Source: Cardiocondyla obscurior
Lineage: Eukaryota > Arthropoda > Insecta > Hymenoptera > Formicidae
Reading direction: 5' to 3'
Assembly (NCBI RefSeq): GCF_019399895.1
Contig: NC_091876.1
Location: 5,370,381-5,434,380, forward strand
DNA length: 64,000 nt
Shown: positions 1-13,999 of the stretch, piece after piece
Layout of the letters: every line of letters begins with the position of its first letter
How positions within the stretch are numbered: the first letter of the stretch is position 1
Translations under genes and position numbers: made by a program
Notes under the pieces: generated by a model
Databases searched by the model: none
What the model was told of the DNA's origin: nothing
Seen by the model: only the letters and a program-made list of their open reading frames with translations

Positions 1-1144
1 AAAATATATATCAGTACGTGCCTTCGTCGGGCCCACGCTTTCTATCCCGGCGCGGATATACGCGTCGCACGCGCGGCGTCAGGGGCCTCTCCCGCGAGAG
101 TTTCGCCTTGCAAAACCCGCCGCCGCATCTCGTCGCCGACGTAATCTTGCGTAAGCCAACCCCCCTCACCGGCCTCGTCGTCGTTTTCCCCGAAAGCGCG
201 GAGGACGCGAGATTACGAAACTCGTCGAGGTGTCAACCTGTTCTGCCTTAACCCCAATTTCGAGCGACGAAACCCGTTTTCGCATTCCGCGTTCACTCTC
301 TCGCAGCCTCGTCAATCATCAGGAGAGAGAGAAAGAGAGGAAAAAAAAAAAGAATAATAATAAAAGTGTAACGGTAATAACAGCGGCTAAAACATTGAGA
401 TGTTCTATGTAATTATAGCGCCATTTAAATTGTAAATTTGAATTGTAAATCTTCTTAATGCTCACCGCTTGGCATAATTAGCCTTAGGATCTTTTAAATA
501 TTTTGACGTTATCTGCCTTTACAACTTTATCTTCGATGATGCATTAAGCCCACGTGATGTAAGAGCGAAGCGCTCTCCCGTGGGGTTGCATTCGCAAATT
601 AATGACTACGAATGGAATTCAAGACAGAGTTACGGCGATCGTTTAGGCATTTAATGAGGCATGACGGATGCGAGCTTCCAGGTTGGAATCGTTGCCTCCC
701 ACCGACACGCGCGAGTTCGGAATTGCCGGTTAATTAGAGATCATTAGACGATGAGCATAATTCCATCATTCGCAGCCGCTGAGACTTGAGCAATCGATAC
801 GCGCTCTCGTAAAAAAAAAAAAAGAAATTAAGAACAAAACGAAAAAAATTTTTTACTGCCGCCGCGGTGCTCGTTTTTCTACAGCCAACATCAATATCTT
901 CCATGTATTCTCTTTTGCCGATAAATATCCGCGTAATAATAGAATTCAGAGATAACGTCTACGTAATTACACGAGTCACGAAAGACCTGCATCTTTATTG
1001 CTTGGAGCCGCACGATGATGCAGCCGATATCTCGGCTCGAATACACATTGCATTATTTAAAGCCAACAAAAGGAATTTACAATAACGCACGAGATCGATA
1101 AGATATTTTCGACAGAGAGTTTACAAAAATAATAACCTGATATA

Positions 1145-1203
1145 TATTTTTATTTTACTTTATTTTATTTTATTTTATTTTATTTTATCTTATTTTATTT
1201 TAT
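1145..1203. repeat. TTTTA-type pentanucleotide repeat
   Basis: About 59 bp of tandem TTTTA-like units with a few substitutions. A microsatellite in non-coding DNA. Confidence 0.85.
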
Positions 1204-4200
1204 TCTTTTTCCAAGACTACCTCGCGTTCGTATAACATTTTGGCGTTAATAAAAATCACGTGCAATAAATGTTCAGATAAAATAAAATTTTCTTATCAAA
1301 AATTAATTCCTAAAATTAAGTAGAATAAACAGTCGACTGTTTAACGATAATCGATGGTCACGACGTCTAGACGTAATACTTTCGCCTTCGCGTACCGATA
1401 CGATAGCCAAAGAAGGAAACAAAGAATCCTGACGTTTTCATTTGGAGACAAATTAAAATCTCGAGATGACTTGGGCCGCTGCAGGTGAGAAGGCTACGCT
1501 TCCAAGGCAAGCGGAGTGAGAGTGAATTCGAAAGCGAAAGCGGTCGGGTTCGCCACATTTTGTTATTGCGCGCCTGCCAATAGGTATTACAACCGAATCG
1601 ACCTTTTCACGAGAAGTACCGCGAAATAATCTCAAGCGTGAAAGAATGAACGACGCGATGAACAGTCCGATATATGTTTCTCTTATTAGCGCATCTGAAG
1701 ACGAGTCATGAATTCTGAGCGCAACGAAATAAGCTCACTCTCAAAGTAAAATATATTTGCTAGGAAACTCATACATTTACATCTTTCGTAACACCTTTTA
1801 AATAAAAAAAAAAAAAAAAGAAATAAATAAAATAAAATAAAATTCGAATTAAAGAAAAAGAAAAACGTGAAAGAAAAATTACGACTATTACGCTAAGTGT
1901 GTCTGGTAATAAACGAGTAATTAACACACTTGTTGTGATTTTTAATCACGTCGCAACATCATTTATTGAGGTGCAATCCGCACTTGCTTGCAAACTCCGT
2001 AGTTAACGCGCGATAAAATGCATTAAGACACAGAGGGCAGAGATGGAAGCTGATTGCCACACGCACGAATACCATCCGTTATGGCTCCGCGAGATGTATC
2101 CTATTTCGCAAGAGGCACCCATATATTGTACGAAGATCTCAGCACGGTGGCTAGCGGATACGCGGATTCAAATACCGTGCGAATGCCAGATTCGGTAATC
2201 GTCCCGGCGGCGATTCGAGAGATACGTCTGCTCGAAGAACGAAAGTCTCAATCGCCGATTGTATCTCGTCGGCATAATTCGATTGTACACACGACGGTAT
2301 AACGCGGACTCGGGATTCATCCGCGTTACGTTATCGGCGGACCTGTCTATCCCGCGGTGGAAAGGCTTTTTCTCGTTCGCGAGCGAAACTGGTTTCCACG
2401 GAAGATCCATAGACGCGCCCGCACGGACACGCCGATTCCGCGTTTTCCTACGTACAAAAACCCTCGGCGGAATATTTAATAAACTCGAGGCGATTTTATC
2501 TCTTCCATTGAGCCACTCTTTGCATATTCATTTTGCAAATATCTAGCGCGCAAACTTTCCCTCCTCTCCCCCCCCTATTTTCAATCGTTCCGTATCAATT
2601 ATTTTATTGCAGTTAATAATACTCTTCCAATTACCCGGAGAGTATTAACGCGGCGGTGCGAAAAAGTTTCCACGGAACCCGTTGTGAAATCCAAAAGATT
2701 CGTTAATGGGGCATATGTAAAGGGACCGGCGCGTATCGCGAGCGCATTCGTGCGCATTTACGCCGCGCGGAGGAGTATTGGTTAGTCAGGACGATTGCTT
2801 GGCTTGTTATTAATCTTAATTGCCATCTAGAGGCTGCCAATTAACAACGCCTGTCACTTGTTTTTCCTCGACGGCCACGCTCTCGATCCCCGGCAGAGGG
2901 TGTCCCAACCGTCCTCCACCCCGCCTCCCTTCCCTCCCCCCTATTTATCCCCCTACGCGCGATAGCCGGGAATTTTTGTTTCTCCTTTTCGGCGGCGTAT
3001 CGGCATTCTGTAATTATCGGCCGCCTATGGAAAGTATAATTATTCGAGAAAGGGAGAGTACCTCGGCAGCCTGGTCAAGTTAGAGTTACATTATCGCTCA
3101 CCCGGTACTTAAATGCGCCTAATGGCACGGATCAAGGTAGACGAAAATATGATTCCCGAGATTAACTGTTATAAAACTCTTTCGACGATGCGTTTTTCAC
3201 CAGACATTGTAACGCGCGTTTGAAACGATTGGATTTTATCGCAGCCGTCATTGTCAAATTATTGCCATCGCAATAAAAACTTTTCGAAAAAAAATAGAAG
3301 AGCACGTTGTTTAAAATTATAATTATATTTATAATATTGTAATATAAATTATTATATTATTTATTACAATTATAATTATGTCATTACTATTTGTTAAATT
3401 TATATCTGTTCTTCATCGAGTTCAGGAGATCAAGATTAATAAATTTAGTTTTAAACAACGTGTGAAAACTTCGTTCATTAGTCAAAGCTCGTGCTTCACG
3501 GGAGGTCGGCGGATAATGAAGTTTCCTGAAACCCGAGGAAACCGCGAAAGCATGGAAACGTCGTCGAGCATTAATTAACTAACACAAGTTTGCTGTTTTT
3601 TCTTTCTTTTCTTTTTTTCTTCCCCCCCGAAGACGTCGCGACATCCTGCACCATACGCAACGCATGCACGATCACGCACGCAAGGTATAATTTTAATAGC
3701 TTCTACCTTGTGTAAGAAGCACGCGCCAGATAACGATAACTTAACAGGACGTGTCACAAAACGCGTAAAATGGCCGTAACACAACGCGGTTAAATGTACA
3801 AAATTAGGTGAGCACGATGAATAAACGTAGCCGCGAAAGTGACAGAAAAAGACCCTCTATATTTGCACTCGGCTTAAAAAAGAAACGCTTAGTAAGCGTC
3901 TGCACGGTTTAACGATAAACAAATTCCCCCGATTCTATTGTGCGCTTTCTAAACCGAACTAATATGAAAGATGGGGGACTCCGCAAATTACGCGAATATC
4001 CCGTGTCGAATCCGGATCGTGACCGTACAATTCGCTCCGAGGATCTTTAATGGAGAACTAACGAGTTGCGGCAAACTTTCCAGCGACACACGATGAACGC
4101 TGGAAGACGATTTCCGCGGCGCATTAGCAATGTCTTTTATAATTGATTAGAAATATAGCGCGATGTGTACGTTGCGCTAAACACGACGATCGTTAACGTA

Positions 4201-5690
4201 ACATTTCTGCGGAGCAGTTCTTTACTTTCGAGCGAGAGTCGTCTAATTTTACGACGCCGCGAGAAGCACCGCGTATATTACTCGTAGAAATCGCAGAGCT
4301 GATTTATAACCCCCGCGTGTGAAAATGCAATGTGTCACGTTATTGCAAAGGTGAAAACGGCCCGAGCCGAACGTAAAAGCGACAAGAGCGTAAAGTTCCG
4401 TTTAAAGAAACTGTTCGCGCCTTTCGGAATAAATACGTTTTCTATTTGCAGCGTTAATTTAATGTCGCCGATTTTAGAGATTCGCTGAAAGCCTGAATAG
4501 CGATCGAGAGTTCGATCTTAACGCACGGATACACGTCGAAGTATGGTCGGAGTAAAGTTTCGCAATGGGAAAGCTGATACGTTATTTATGATACGTTTCG
4601 CCGACAGTAGAAACAGCCCCGAGTGGTCAGACGCCGACGATAAGGGAAACCGGGTCGCGATGCCAAACGGCCCTATGGAGGTCGTTAATTGTCGATTACG
4701 CTATGATTTGCCGGATTGAAATTTAAGGCCCGCGGTGGACAACGAGGTCCCGTGCACAATCGGCCGGGCTACGACCGCGGCAACCGGTCGCGATGCCGAT
4801 CGGAGCAAGGCCGTTTCGCGATCGGTGGAGCGCGTCGGCTACCAATGGAAATTCAGCGCAAGTTACGCTCACGTTTCGACGAGAGTGAATTCCCCCGGCA
4901 AAATCGAGAGTGGACACGGGCCGGTAAGCATAGCCGTCATAACTGTATACGCCGGCGAGGAACCGGGTCAAACCCGGAACGGCGCAGAAACGGAGAAGTC
5001 GGCGTGTGTGCATAGATATGATACGTCCGCCGCGTGGCCTCTGCGCGATACGATACCGTCGCGAGGTACCGTTGGCGGAGAAACTCTCCGCCCGAATGAA
5101 GCGCGGATGACGATGATCGATGCGCGATGGCTGGAATGTTCGAGCGTCCGCCGAAAAAGGTGATTGTTCTCAAACAGCTTTCGCTTTGAAGACGAATATA
5201 TTATACAATCCTTTACACGACAAATATTAATATTTCACCTTACGTAATGTACGCACGCATACGTATACAATTTTTATTTTTATTACAAATGAAGCTGATG
5301 ATTGAATTATTAGATTAAAAAAAAAATGTTTTTTTTAAGAATCCGTGTATCGCCAGTCAGGAGATTAAGCATTATTCAGTCATTAAATAATTATAAAAAT
5401 GGGCGTTAGCTAATAGTTTCAAATTCACCGGCGTACTCGATTATACATTATCGCTGTATAAAATATTTAGAAGTTAAACGCATTTCCTCGATCTTAATCA
5501 CGTATTCACTCCAATTTCCATTAAGATCAGTCATAAATCCGCGTTAATTCTTAATGCAATATATGAAAGGTATGATAAAGGGAGGCAATTATTCAGGCAC
5601 TTCGAGTAACGTTTCAGTATTATTACATTTATTATTTATGCGCAAGAAAAAGAGAGGCAAGCCGAGGAGAGAAAGAACGAATTGAGCGAA

Positions 5691-5719
5691 GGGGGGAGGG
5701 AGGGGGGAGGGGGAGGGGG
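5691..5719 (+). repeat. G-rich tract with G-quadruplex potential
   Basis: Five runs of three to six G separated by single A bases within 29 bp on the plus strand. This exceeds the usual minimum of four G3 runs with short loops. No gene is assigned next to it. Confidence 0.7.
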
Positions 5720-8700
5720 AACGAGGCGAACGCCGGGTAAAAGGAAGGCGTGGATCGTTACGGAGCGCGCGGCGGCCGCAGGCCTCGTAATTATAAATTC
5801 AGAAAAAAGGATAGCTGTAAAGGCCCGATTACCGCGGCCCGGTGTACCTGCGTGTGCGTACGTGTCTACGTATGCGCGAGCGCGCGAGGAAACGCGGATT
5901 CTAATTGACCACCTGCGATTGCACGGTGCCAGCCGCCGTTGCACGTCTTCATCCTCGCCGAGGCATGATACCCTATAGCCGCGCGCCACTCAGATCTTAC
6001 GGCACATACGCAACGTACGCGATGTTATATTTATATTATAATACGTGGCGAACGAAACGCGGCGCGCGGGTGAAGGAAAAAAAAAAAAAGAAAAAAAGAG
6101 AGGAGGAAAAAGACGACGGATTTTGCGGACATCGCGCGTTATTTAAGACATCGCGAGCGAGGCACTGCGCGATAAAATAGCTCGGTTAGGGGTTTTAATT
6201 CCGCGTCGCGAGATTCTGGGACGACGCCGAGTCCTGTGGAGGATGCACACGGGGCGGCATGACCGACGGTATGAACTCTATTCGATCGGCGGATCGCCGT
6301 CGGCCTTGAAGTTGAAGGAGGAGGAGAGATCGCGAGATGCCCGGAGATCGCTCCTCCTTCTCTCGTTGCGCGCTCAAAATGATATCGGTACGGCAATTAA
6401 ATCGCGGCCGATTGACCGACCGATCGATCGCGTGCGCGGCACATCAAGGGAGAGGCAGGGACAAAAAAAAAAAGAGAGACGGCGATGTTCGCGAGGACGC
6501 GGCGATAGTGGGAATCTCAACGGGAAACGTAAACTTGTCTTTTACGCGGCGCTCCGGCTGAATTAAATTTGCGAAATTATTTCAACGAATCGGAACGCGG
6601 GCCTTCTTTTTCTGTCCCTTTTGTCGGGCCGATCGCTAGCGCGCTATCTGGCGCAAACACCGCCGCGGTTAATAGGAAAGCGGGAATGGTCGCGAGCGAA
6701 TTTTGCCCTTTCGATCGGGCGATCGCCAACAAAGAAGTCGCTTAATCGCGCCGGGCGATATCGTACGAGCTCTGGGAGTACGCTTCCGATCAGAATGACG
6801 GCCGGGTCGATACCACGATCGGGGATCTCTCGCTATGCGAAAGAGTTCGCCGGGGACAAATGAAATTTACGGAACTCGTAAAAAGCATCGCACTCGGGCG
6901 ACGAGAGAGAAAGAGAGAGAGACGCGAAGATCAGATCGGGGCGAAATTATTCGATGCATCGCGGCGGTGTCGCGAGCGCGTGTCGGTTCATAAACGTCGG
7001 CACGTGGAATTCCAGAAATAATATGCAATGTCTTACGGCGCGTTATTATCCGGAATGCAAATAGGTTTTTGCCGGCGTGAGATACAGGTCTGTATACAAT
7101 CGGGAATTTTCCAGCCGACGACAAGACGCACGGGGCGATCCTTCGGCGACTCGGCGAAGAGAGCAGAAACGGAGTGAGGCACGGAGCGAGGCAATCTATT
7201 TTATACGCTAGAACGAATAGAGTATCGGGTCGCGAAAAAAGGGTGCATTAATAATGGTTATCTGGCATTCGAAAAGGAGACGCGGGGATTATATCGCTGG
7301 CACCGATTATCGCCGCTTTTCCGCGGTCGCTGCGTTTGCTTGCTTAAGTATAGCACGCTATCGAAAAAAACTCCCCGCGAAAAAGCAACAGCTTTCAGGA
7401 AGCGATTTATCATCGAGACAATTGACACGTTAATACGCACGTCAATATTATAGTGAAAGCGAGAACGTGCCGTGAAATTTAAATAGAAATTTAATTCGAA
7501 CGACTTGCTCGCGAAATCGTTCGCTTCCGGCGGCGCGGAAGAATACCGAGCTTGGGTTTTATCGAGCGCACTTTCGTGCAAACGGATCATTGATCCTCGA
7601 GCGAATTGCCGGAAATGCAAGAAACGCGAGGATCGTGCGGCGTGTATAATTTGATGGCTAACGAGAATCTGTGCGCGAATCAAATTAGCGAAATTATTTA
7701 AATTTCCTGCCACCGGGCCGTAGGGAAAAAGAAAGAAGGTCCGGCTGAGATATTCGACAAAAAAAAAAAAAAAAAAAAAGCCACGTAAAATGCATATTCC
7801 GCAAAATTAACCACGAAGGCCGAAGAAGTCACGATAGAGAACGGGCACAATGGCGTGAAATCAACGTCTAATGGGAGTCGGCGCTAACAAAACAGCCGAG
7901 AAACTGGCCGCTTCCGGTAAGGTTCTGATGAACGCGCATTCCTCACTCCGATGATACCACCGGATTCGAAAAGATTCCTGTATTCCAGTGTAGTATTTCC
8001 AGACCCCTCCCCAAAATACCAAACCGGTGAAATAATCGGATTTCACAACGACCATTTACGCTATTTCTGGTAAATATTATCCAGTAATATAAAATCCGCA
8101 CGTTTATTTTCTCCGACCATGTTTTCGCAGTTCCCTGCAATATATTTCATCGCGTCCGTAATATCGGCTTACGATTGCACAGTGAAATGCAAAATAGTCT
8201 ATTACATAAATATAAGCTACTTATCGATACGGAAATGCACTCGAGGTTATCCAGTTTTCGATCGATTTAAAAATGCTTCTAATAAAAAAAAGAAAAAAAA
8301 AGAAAAAAGAAGAAGCTGCGTCCTCTCAGCTACATTTAATTTTAAACATTTTTATCAATTTTATTATTCAAACATTAAGGTTTAAATTTTCAATATCGAC
8401 AAAATAATATAACCCGCGAGAGTGCGTGTTTCAACGATTTCGTTCGCGAAAGGCAACCTCGAAAAAGAAAAAGAAAAAAAAAAGGGTCGTTCAAAGTCGA
8501 TCGAACAATCTGCACAGTCTAGCGCAATAAGGGACGATAACGAGAGAGGTTGATATGCCCTACATGCAATATGCGCCCGACATCGACGCCGGAGAACGAA
8601 CGAGCGAGATTAGCGGCTGATGAAAAGGTGGGGCCGCGCGAGATGACATTTTAAGTGCCGATGAAATTGTACGGACGATAAGAGGCCCCTCCGATCCTCT

Positions 8701-9760
8701 CACGGGGCCCTTCGCGCCTGGCGACGTTATATTGATTCCGCGCCACGAATTACCGGCACACGGGTGGGCCGCATCGAGTCCGTTGCATGCGTGCCGTTGC
8801 GTGTTCGCACACGGCCGCTCCAGAATATAATGCCACTCTTTCGCGGCGGGCATGAGAACCGATTCGCCATGGGAAGTTGGGTTCGGTCATGTAACCGATT
8901 GGTCCGAAGAGAGAGAAAGAGAGACCGAGGGAGGTACGGGCGAAGGTGCAGCGAGAAAGGGAGGGAAACTTGCATCTAGAGGGAAATCCCTTAGCGAAAT
9001 GAATCTCCCTTGCGGTTTTATATGGGCCCTTTACGTGGATTTATCGCGCGCGCACTCCACGCGAGCGATGTTGAAGAAAGAGGGAAGGGAGAGAGAGAAA
9101 GAGAGAACGGAGGAAGATAAAAAAAGGGAGAGGGCCGGGTGTTGCGCTCTATACGTAGCGAGATAAGAAATTCCGCGGGACGCGACTAACGTGAGGTCGT
9201 CTGAACGCGTCGGAAAGTTTATCAAAGTGAAGAGGGTCGCAATTATCGATTCGCCCTAATAGACGCCACTCTAAACCCTGCAAAAGTACGCTCATTACAC
9301 GCTGTTTAGAAGTCACTCGGGAATAGGTAAACGTATCTACCTGCATGAGACTGACAGACCGGTATAGAATTTATGCTTCTCAGCGAAAACGTTCAGCTCT
9401 AATCGTTAAAATTTCTTCACCCCGCGTCACGTGTAAATATAAAAGAAGAAGAAAAAAAAAGAGCATTGCATCGACTATGAAAATAATTTATATGCATTAA
9501 ATACGTCTATACGCGGCGTATAAATTAAGTTATCACGCCAAAATTACCGTGTACATCGTTCGGATAAGCTGAGAATAGCACATAGCGCGTTCGAGAGTCA
9601 AGTGCGTTAAACATACGCTAAGGCACAAAGCGCGGTCGGCGCATTGTGCGTCCGCGACCCTTCGCCACGGTAGAGAAGCGGCAAAGCGCGATAGATAAAT
9701 ACGCGCAGCACGGGGTGGACGCGGGAAAGGGTTATAAGATTCTGAACGACGCGGAGAGAT

Positions 9761-9792
9761 AGAGAGAGGAGAGAGAGAGAGAGAGAGAGAGA
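9761..9792. repeat. GA dinucleotide microsatellite
   Basis: A nearly pure AG/GA repeat of about 32 bp, extended on both sides by looser purine-rich sequence. Confidence 0.85.
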
Positions 9793-11239
9793 AGAAAGCG
9801 CGAGGCGTAGACTCTCGCGCGCCAATAACGACGGTAGATATAAAGACGCCGCCACCATATGGTCCCCGCGATCCGATGCTACGTTGCATAATCTGCAACG
9901 CTGTCCCCGACGACAGAGGCCAGGCAGGCGTGTCACGCATCTGTCTATCCACGCATGCCAAGATGCACGCGGTGCACATGCAACTCGTATCTCTACCGCC
10001 TAGTGATGCACATTTAAGGATTAGAATAAGAATTCCTCCACTTTTTCTTGGTATACTATAGAAAGCCTCGGGCATTTTTTCTTTTACTTTTTTTTTTTTC
10101 TTTTAAAAGATCGACACGTTATCGATATTGAAATCGTTAACGGAAGGAAACGACGAGTATTTTTATTTTACAAGAGGGGATTCTTAATGCAAAAAATATA
10201 AATAAGATTTCGTTGAAAAATGAGACTTCGATGAGGGTACTTATAAATTTACGCAAGCGAGGATACACGCGGTGGTGAATAAAGAATTTCTCTGATTCGT
10301 ACGGGATATTTTCTGCGGTTGGAATTAGGATAAGGTCAGTCCCAGTGACCTTTATACGCGTCTGATCCTTGGACCATCCACGTTCTTCACGGTGCTTAAT
10401 ATGGATGCTGGTTGCCCTAGTTGTATCGAGCGTTATCCTTAGCCTTCGTCGACCGTACATGGAGAGACCGTCGCGCGTGTCCCCTTGTGCCATTTATACC
10501 ATTTGATAAATAAGGCCGCGGAGAAATCAGTCGCCCACTAGAGATGACTCATTAAGAGGTGCACTCGTACTCATTAAATTTTCGCGAAAGGAAATAAGCG
10601 GCCACTTAGTTATAATTTTTTTTTTCCTTTGTTCCATTTTTTTTCTCAATAACGATCGACTTTTTGTTTTCGATTCTAATTTTCTACCTACAGTTTTCGG
10701 CAGAGTACATGCTGTTCGAGACACCCTATTCGCGCTACTCTAATTCGCCTTCGTGTTTCACGTTCGCAATCTCGGGCTACATTTCGATAAAATTCGATCT
10801 CGATATAACGATCGCGCAAGCTGTCATCTTCGTTGGATGCGTTTACGATCGCGCGTTGCGCTAAAAGGATACGCCGGTCGCATACCGGCGTCTTGCGCAA
10901 AGTCACCGACTAAGAGGCATCATCGCGTTCAACGTCCAGCGGTGTCGGTCGACCTCTAGGTTCCGTCCGCTGATTACGAGGACGGACGGAAATGGAAGAA
11001 GGGGAGAGGGAAAGAAAAAAAAAAAGATAGAAAACGAGAAAGAAAAGGAGAAGTCGGTCCGACGTGATTAGGTCCCTTTTCTAAATGCGGGAGGCGCCTC
11101 GCCGCAATTCCGTGCGATTTCCCGTGGGACCCGTTGCCGCGGCATTCCACGGTCGTGCATAAACGGGTTGGCATGGTCCGCGCGCTGAAGGAAAGAGGAG
11201 TAGTAAATTATCACTATAATAACCCCGCGGAAGCGGATT

Positions 11240-11345
11240 GAATTTCTCACACGCTCTCTCTCTCTCTTTTTCTCTCTCCGGCGTTCATCTCTCTGTCCAC
11301 CTCTATCTATCTATCTATCTCTCCCTTTCTCTCTCTCTCTTTCTT
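11240..11345. repeat. CT-rich tract with a CTAT tetranucleotide run
   Basis: A pyrimidine-rich tract of CT repeats interrupted near 11304-11322 by CTAT units. Low-complexity DNA; the Leu/Ser-rich open frame across it is not a gene. Confidence 0.75.
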
Positions 11346-13963
11346 TTTGCAACGCGTATATTTGCGCTTCCTCCTACACGGCCTCTTCTACCACTGAAAA
11401 CCCCCTTTTACTCTCTTTCTCTCTCCCGCACCGTCGTCGTCACCGCCGCCGTTTACGCCGTTCGCGGTGTTTACACGCCGCGGCGGTTTTATGGGAATGT
11501 TAATGGGTGACATTCCACCCTCCAAACGGAGGAGAGGAAAGTGCGGCTTGTCGGCCGACCGGAGAGCCGCCTTTCTCGATGCTCGTCATCTTATAGCAAA
11601 GTTTATTCCGCGACCACCACCGCGCTCGCCGATTACAGATTCCTGACGATCGTGTTCCCTTCGTGGAAACCAAGCCTACCGACCTACCTACCGGCCGTTC
11701 GACCGCTTTGATCGATTTGCCGCCACTCCGTTACATCGAAGACGAGAGAAAAGGGTGTCGGAAAATCTAAAACCTCGGACGTACTTAACGTCTCGCAATG
11801 GGTTTCAGTATCAACCTCGTTAGCACTGTAACCCCGAATCGTAAATGTGAACAAGTTTCATTGCGACTATCCAAGTTATACGGACACGATTTCCAACGTG
11901 AAACTGTTAGAGACGCCGAGTCTATCCTTCGAAGACGACACGCGTCAATTGAGTACGGTCAGTTTCAGATGCGACGTCGCGGATCATTAAATATTCTCGT
12001 ACACGCCGCGCGTAGGTGATTCATAATGCGTGCAATTTAATAGATTGCGCTAGACAAGCCGAGGATTAATAGGAAGACGGTTCTAACGACGGAGGGAAAA
12101 AAAAAAAAAAGAAAGAAAAAAGAAAAGAAAATAGTCTCCGCGCGTATCGAGCATCAGCCGTAAACCTCTTCTCGGTACCGACCTTCGCTCACGGCGAAGG
12201 TTGTCCCGACACGGATAATGCGCGCCGCGTTGCACAGGTGATAAAGTTCAATTACGCGCTCCCCCATCCTCGCGGGCCGTTATCGAGGCGAGGCGCACCA
12301 CATCCGGGGATGCGCCGCAGATTTAAACGGACGCTCTCGCGACTCTCTCTCTCTCTCTTTCTCTCTCGCTATGAAGCAATTATACGATTCTGCGAATCCC
12401 CGCGTGCGTGCTTGCGTGAGCGCGATTGTCAACAGCCTCGTAACTCCTTGTCGCTTTCAGGGCTGGCCGCTCGAAGAAGAGGAGCGTTCTCCATTCTCCG
12501 AGCGTGTCAAGTCCTTTTATCTATACTCCATTTTCCTCCGCGCTCGATGACATGGGACGGCGTTAACGACGCCGCGACACCCGCGGTATTTAAGATACTC
12601 GAGATATCTCGAAGGGAACGATGATAACGCTAATCGTCATAAATAATTATTCTAAATTAATTCTCGCACGTTATTTCGATATGCAATATCTTTTGGTTTG
12701 ATTTTTCTTTTAATTACGTTATGTTCGAATTACTTAAATTAAAAAAAAAAAAAAAACACTTATTCGTTCTCTCGCTTAAAAAAAAAGAAAAAAAAAGAGA
12801 AAAATACTTGTGTAACCGATACCAATGATACCACGTAACATCGATACATTTCTCTTCCAGCGCCAATAATTCATATTAATACTGACATGAGCAGCGAGCG
12901 TCCACACCGATACCGATATCGTGTGCATCGATATTGCATACCGATATATCAACTCTAACTGACCAACGTTGCGCATAGGCGGGCCGCTATGTACGCGTAC
13001 GCGTGACGTCGTATCTTCCTCGATCTCTCGTTTCTTCCGTCGTTGTAATTGCGAAACTCTCTCTCGCGGCTGCTCTCAGAGAGCGGCCGGCGCACCGTCG
13101 CCGCCGCCGCAGATGAGTTATATCGTCGCTGCCCGAGCTCGCACGGTGGCCTGCCGCGGATGGGCCTCGCGTACGGAGGTGAGAGTGTTCACCGAGCCCG
13201 ACACCTGACGGTCGCCGGCCACAGAAAAGGGATCGTCTCCCGTTCTAACGCACGCCATTTACAACGGTTGACGGGAATTATCCAATAAATAAACGGGTAA
13301 ATAGAAGAATTTTCAACGCGCCGCTTTAACGGATATATCTCCCGTAAGAATGTGCCTCGGCTTTCGCGAGACACCTGTTGATCTATACACGAGTCACGAT
13401 AGCAATCCGGCACGTTAAATGTAATCTTTTGTACGTCGGAAAATGTTTCCTACATTAAGCGCGAGAATAATAAATTATTATTACTCTTCTGTATTTAAAA
13501 TGTGACCGATTTTTTAGCGACTGATAAAATTAAATTTAAAAAAATAAAATAAAATAACACGATTCGAAATAAGCCTCTTGCGCTTGATGCCGTAACAGGA
13601 ACGTCGAATCCGGCGAACCGTCTCGCTTCTAAAGATCCGAATAGAATAAACGCGGCCCTAGTGATTCTCGAATATACATTTACCCATCGAAGAGAATACG
13701 CCGATCGGATCGGCGCGACGCGCTACACGCGTAAGCAAGGGCGGTGCTTTTTCATGTCACTAACGACTCTAGACACTCGCACGCCACGGCTCCGTTACTA
13801 ACAATATCCTCCTGAATGGATTATTATGCTCCATCCGTTCCGACGCGTATATGCGGCCGTGATATTCCAACCGGGGCGCATTGTACGGATTTCTTTTTCG
13901 CGGCGGCGAGCGGCCCCCGATAAGCAAATCAAGAATGAGCTCGAAGGACCCACCGCGAGAAGG

Positions 13964-13999
13964 CGGGGAGGGGGTGGGGAGGGGAGGAGGGAGGACGGG
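13964..13999 (+). repeat. G-rich tract with G-quadruplex potential
   Basis: Consecutive G runs of three to five bases separated by one to three bases over 36 bp on the plus strand. A second strong G-quadruplex candidate in the left, gene-poor region. Confidence 0.65.

Noticed and set aside
9533..10075. 180-codon open frame on the minus strand
   Set aside because: Its centre is Ser/Leu repeats that translate the GA/CT microsatellite at 9761-9792.
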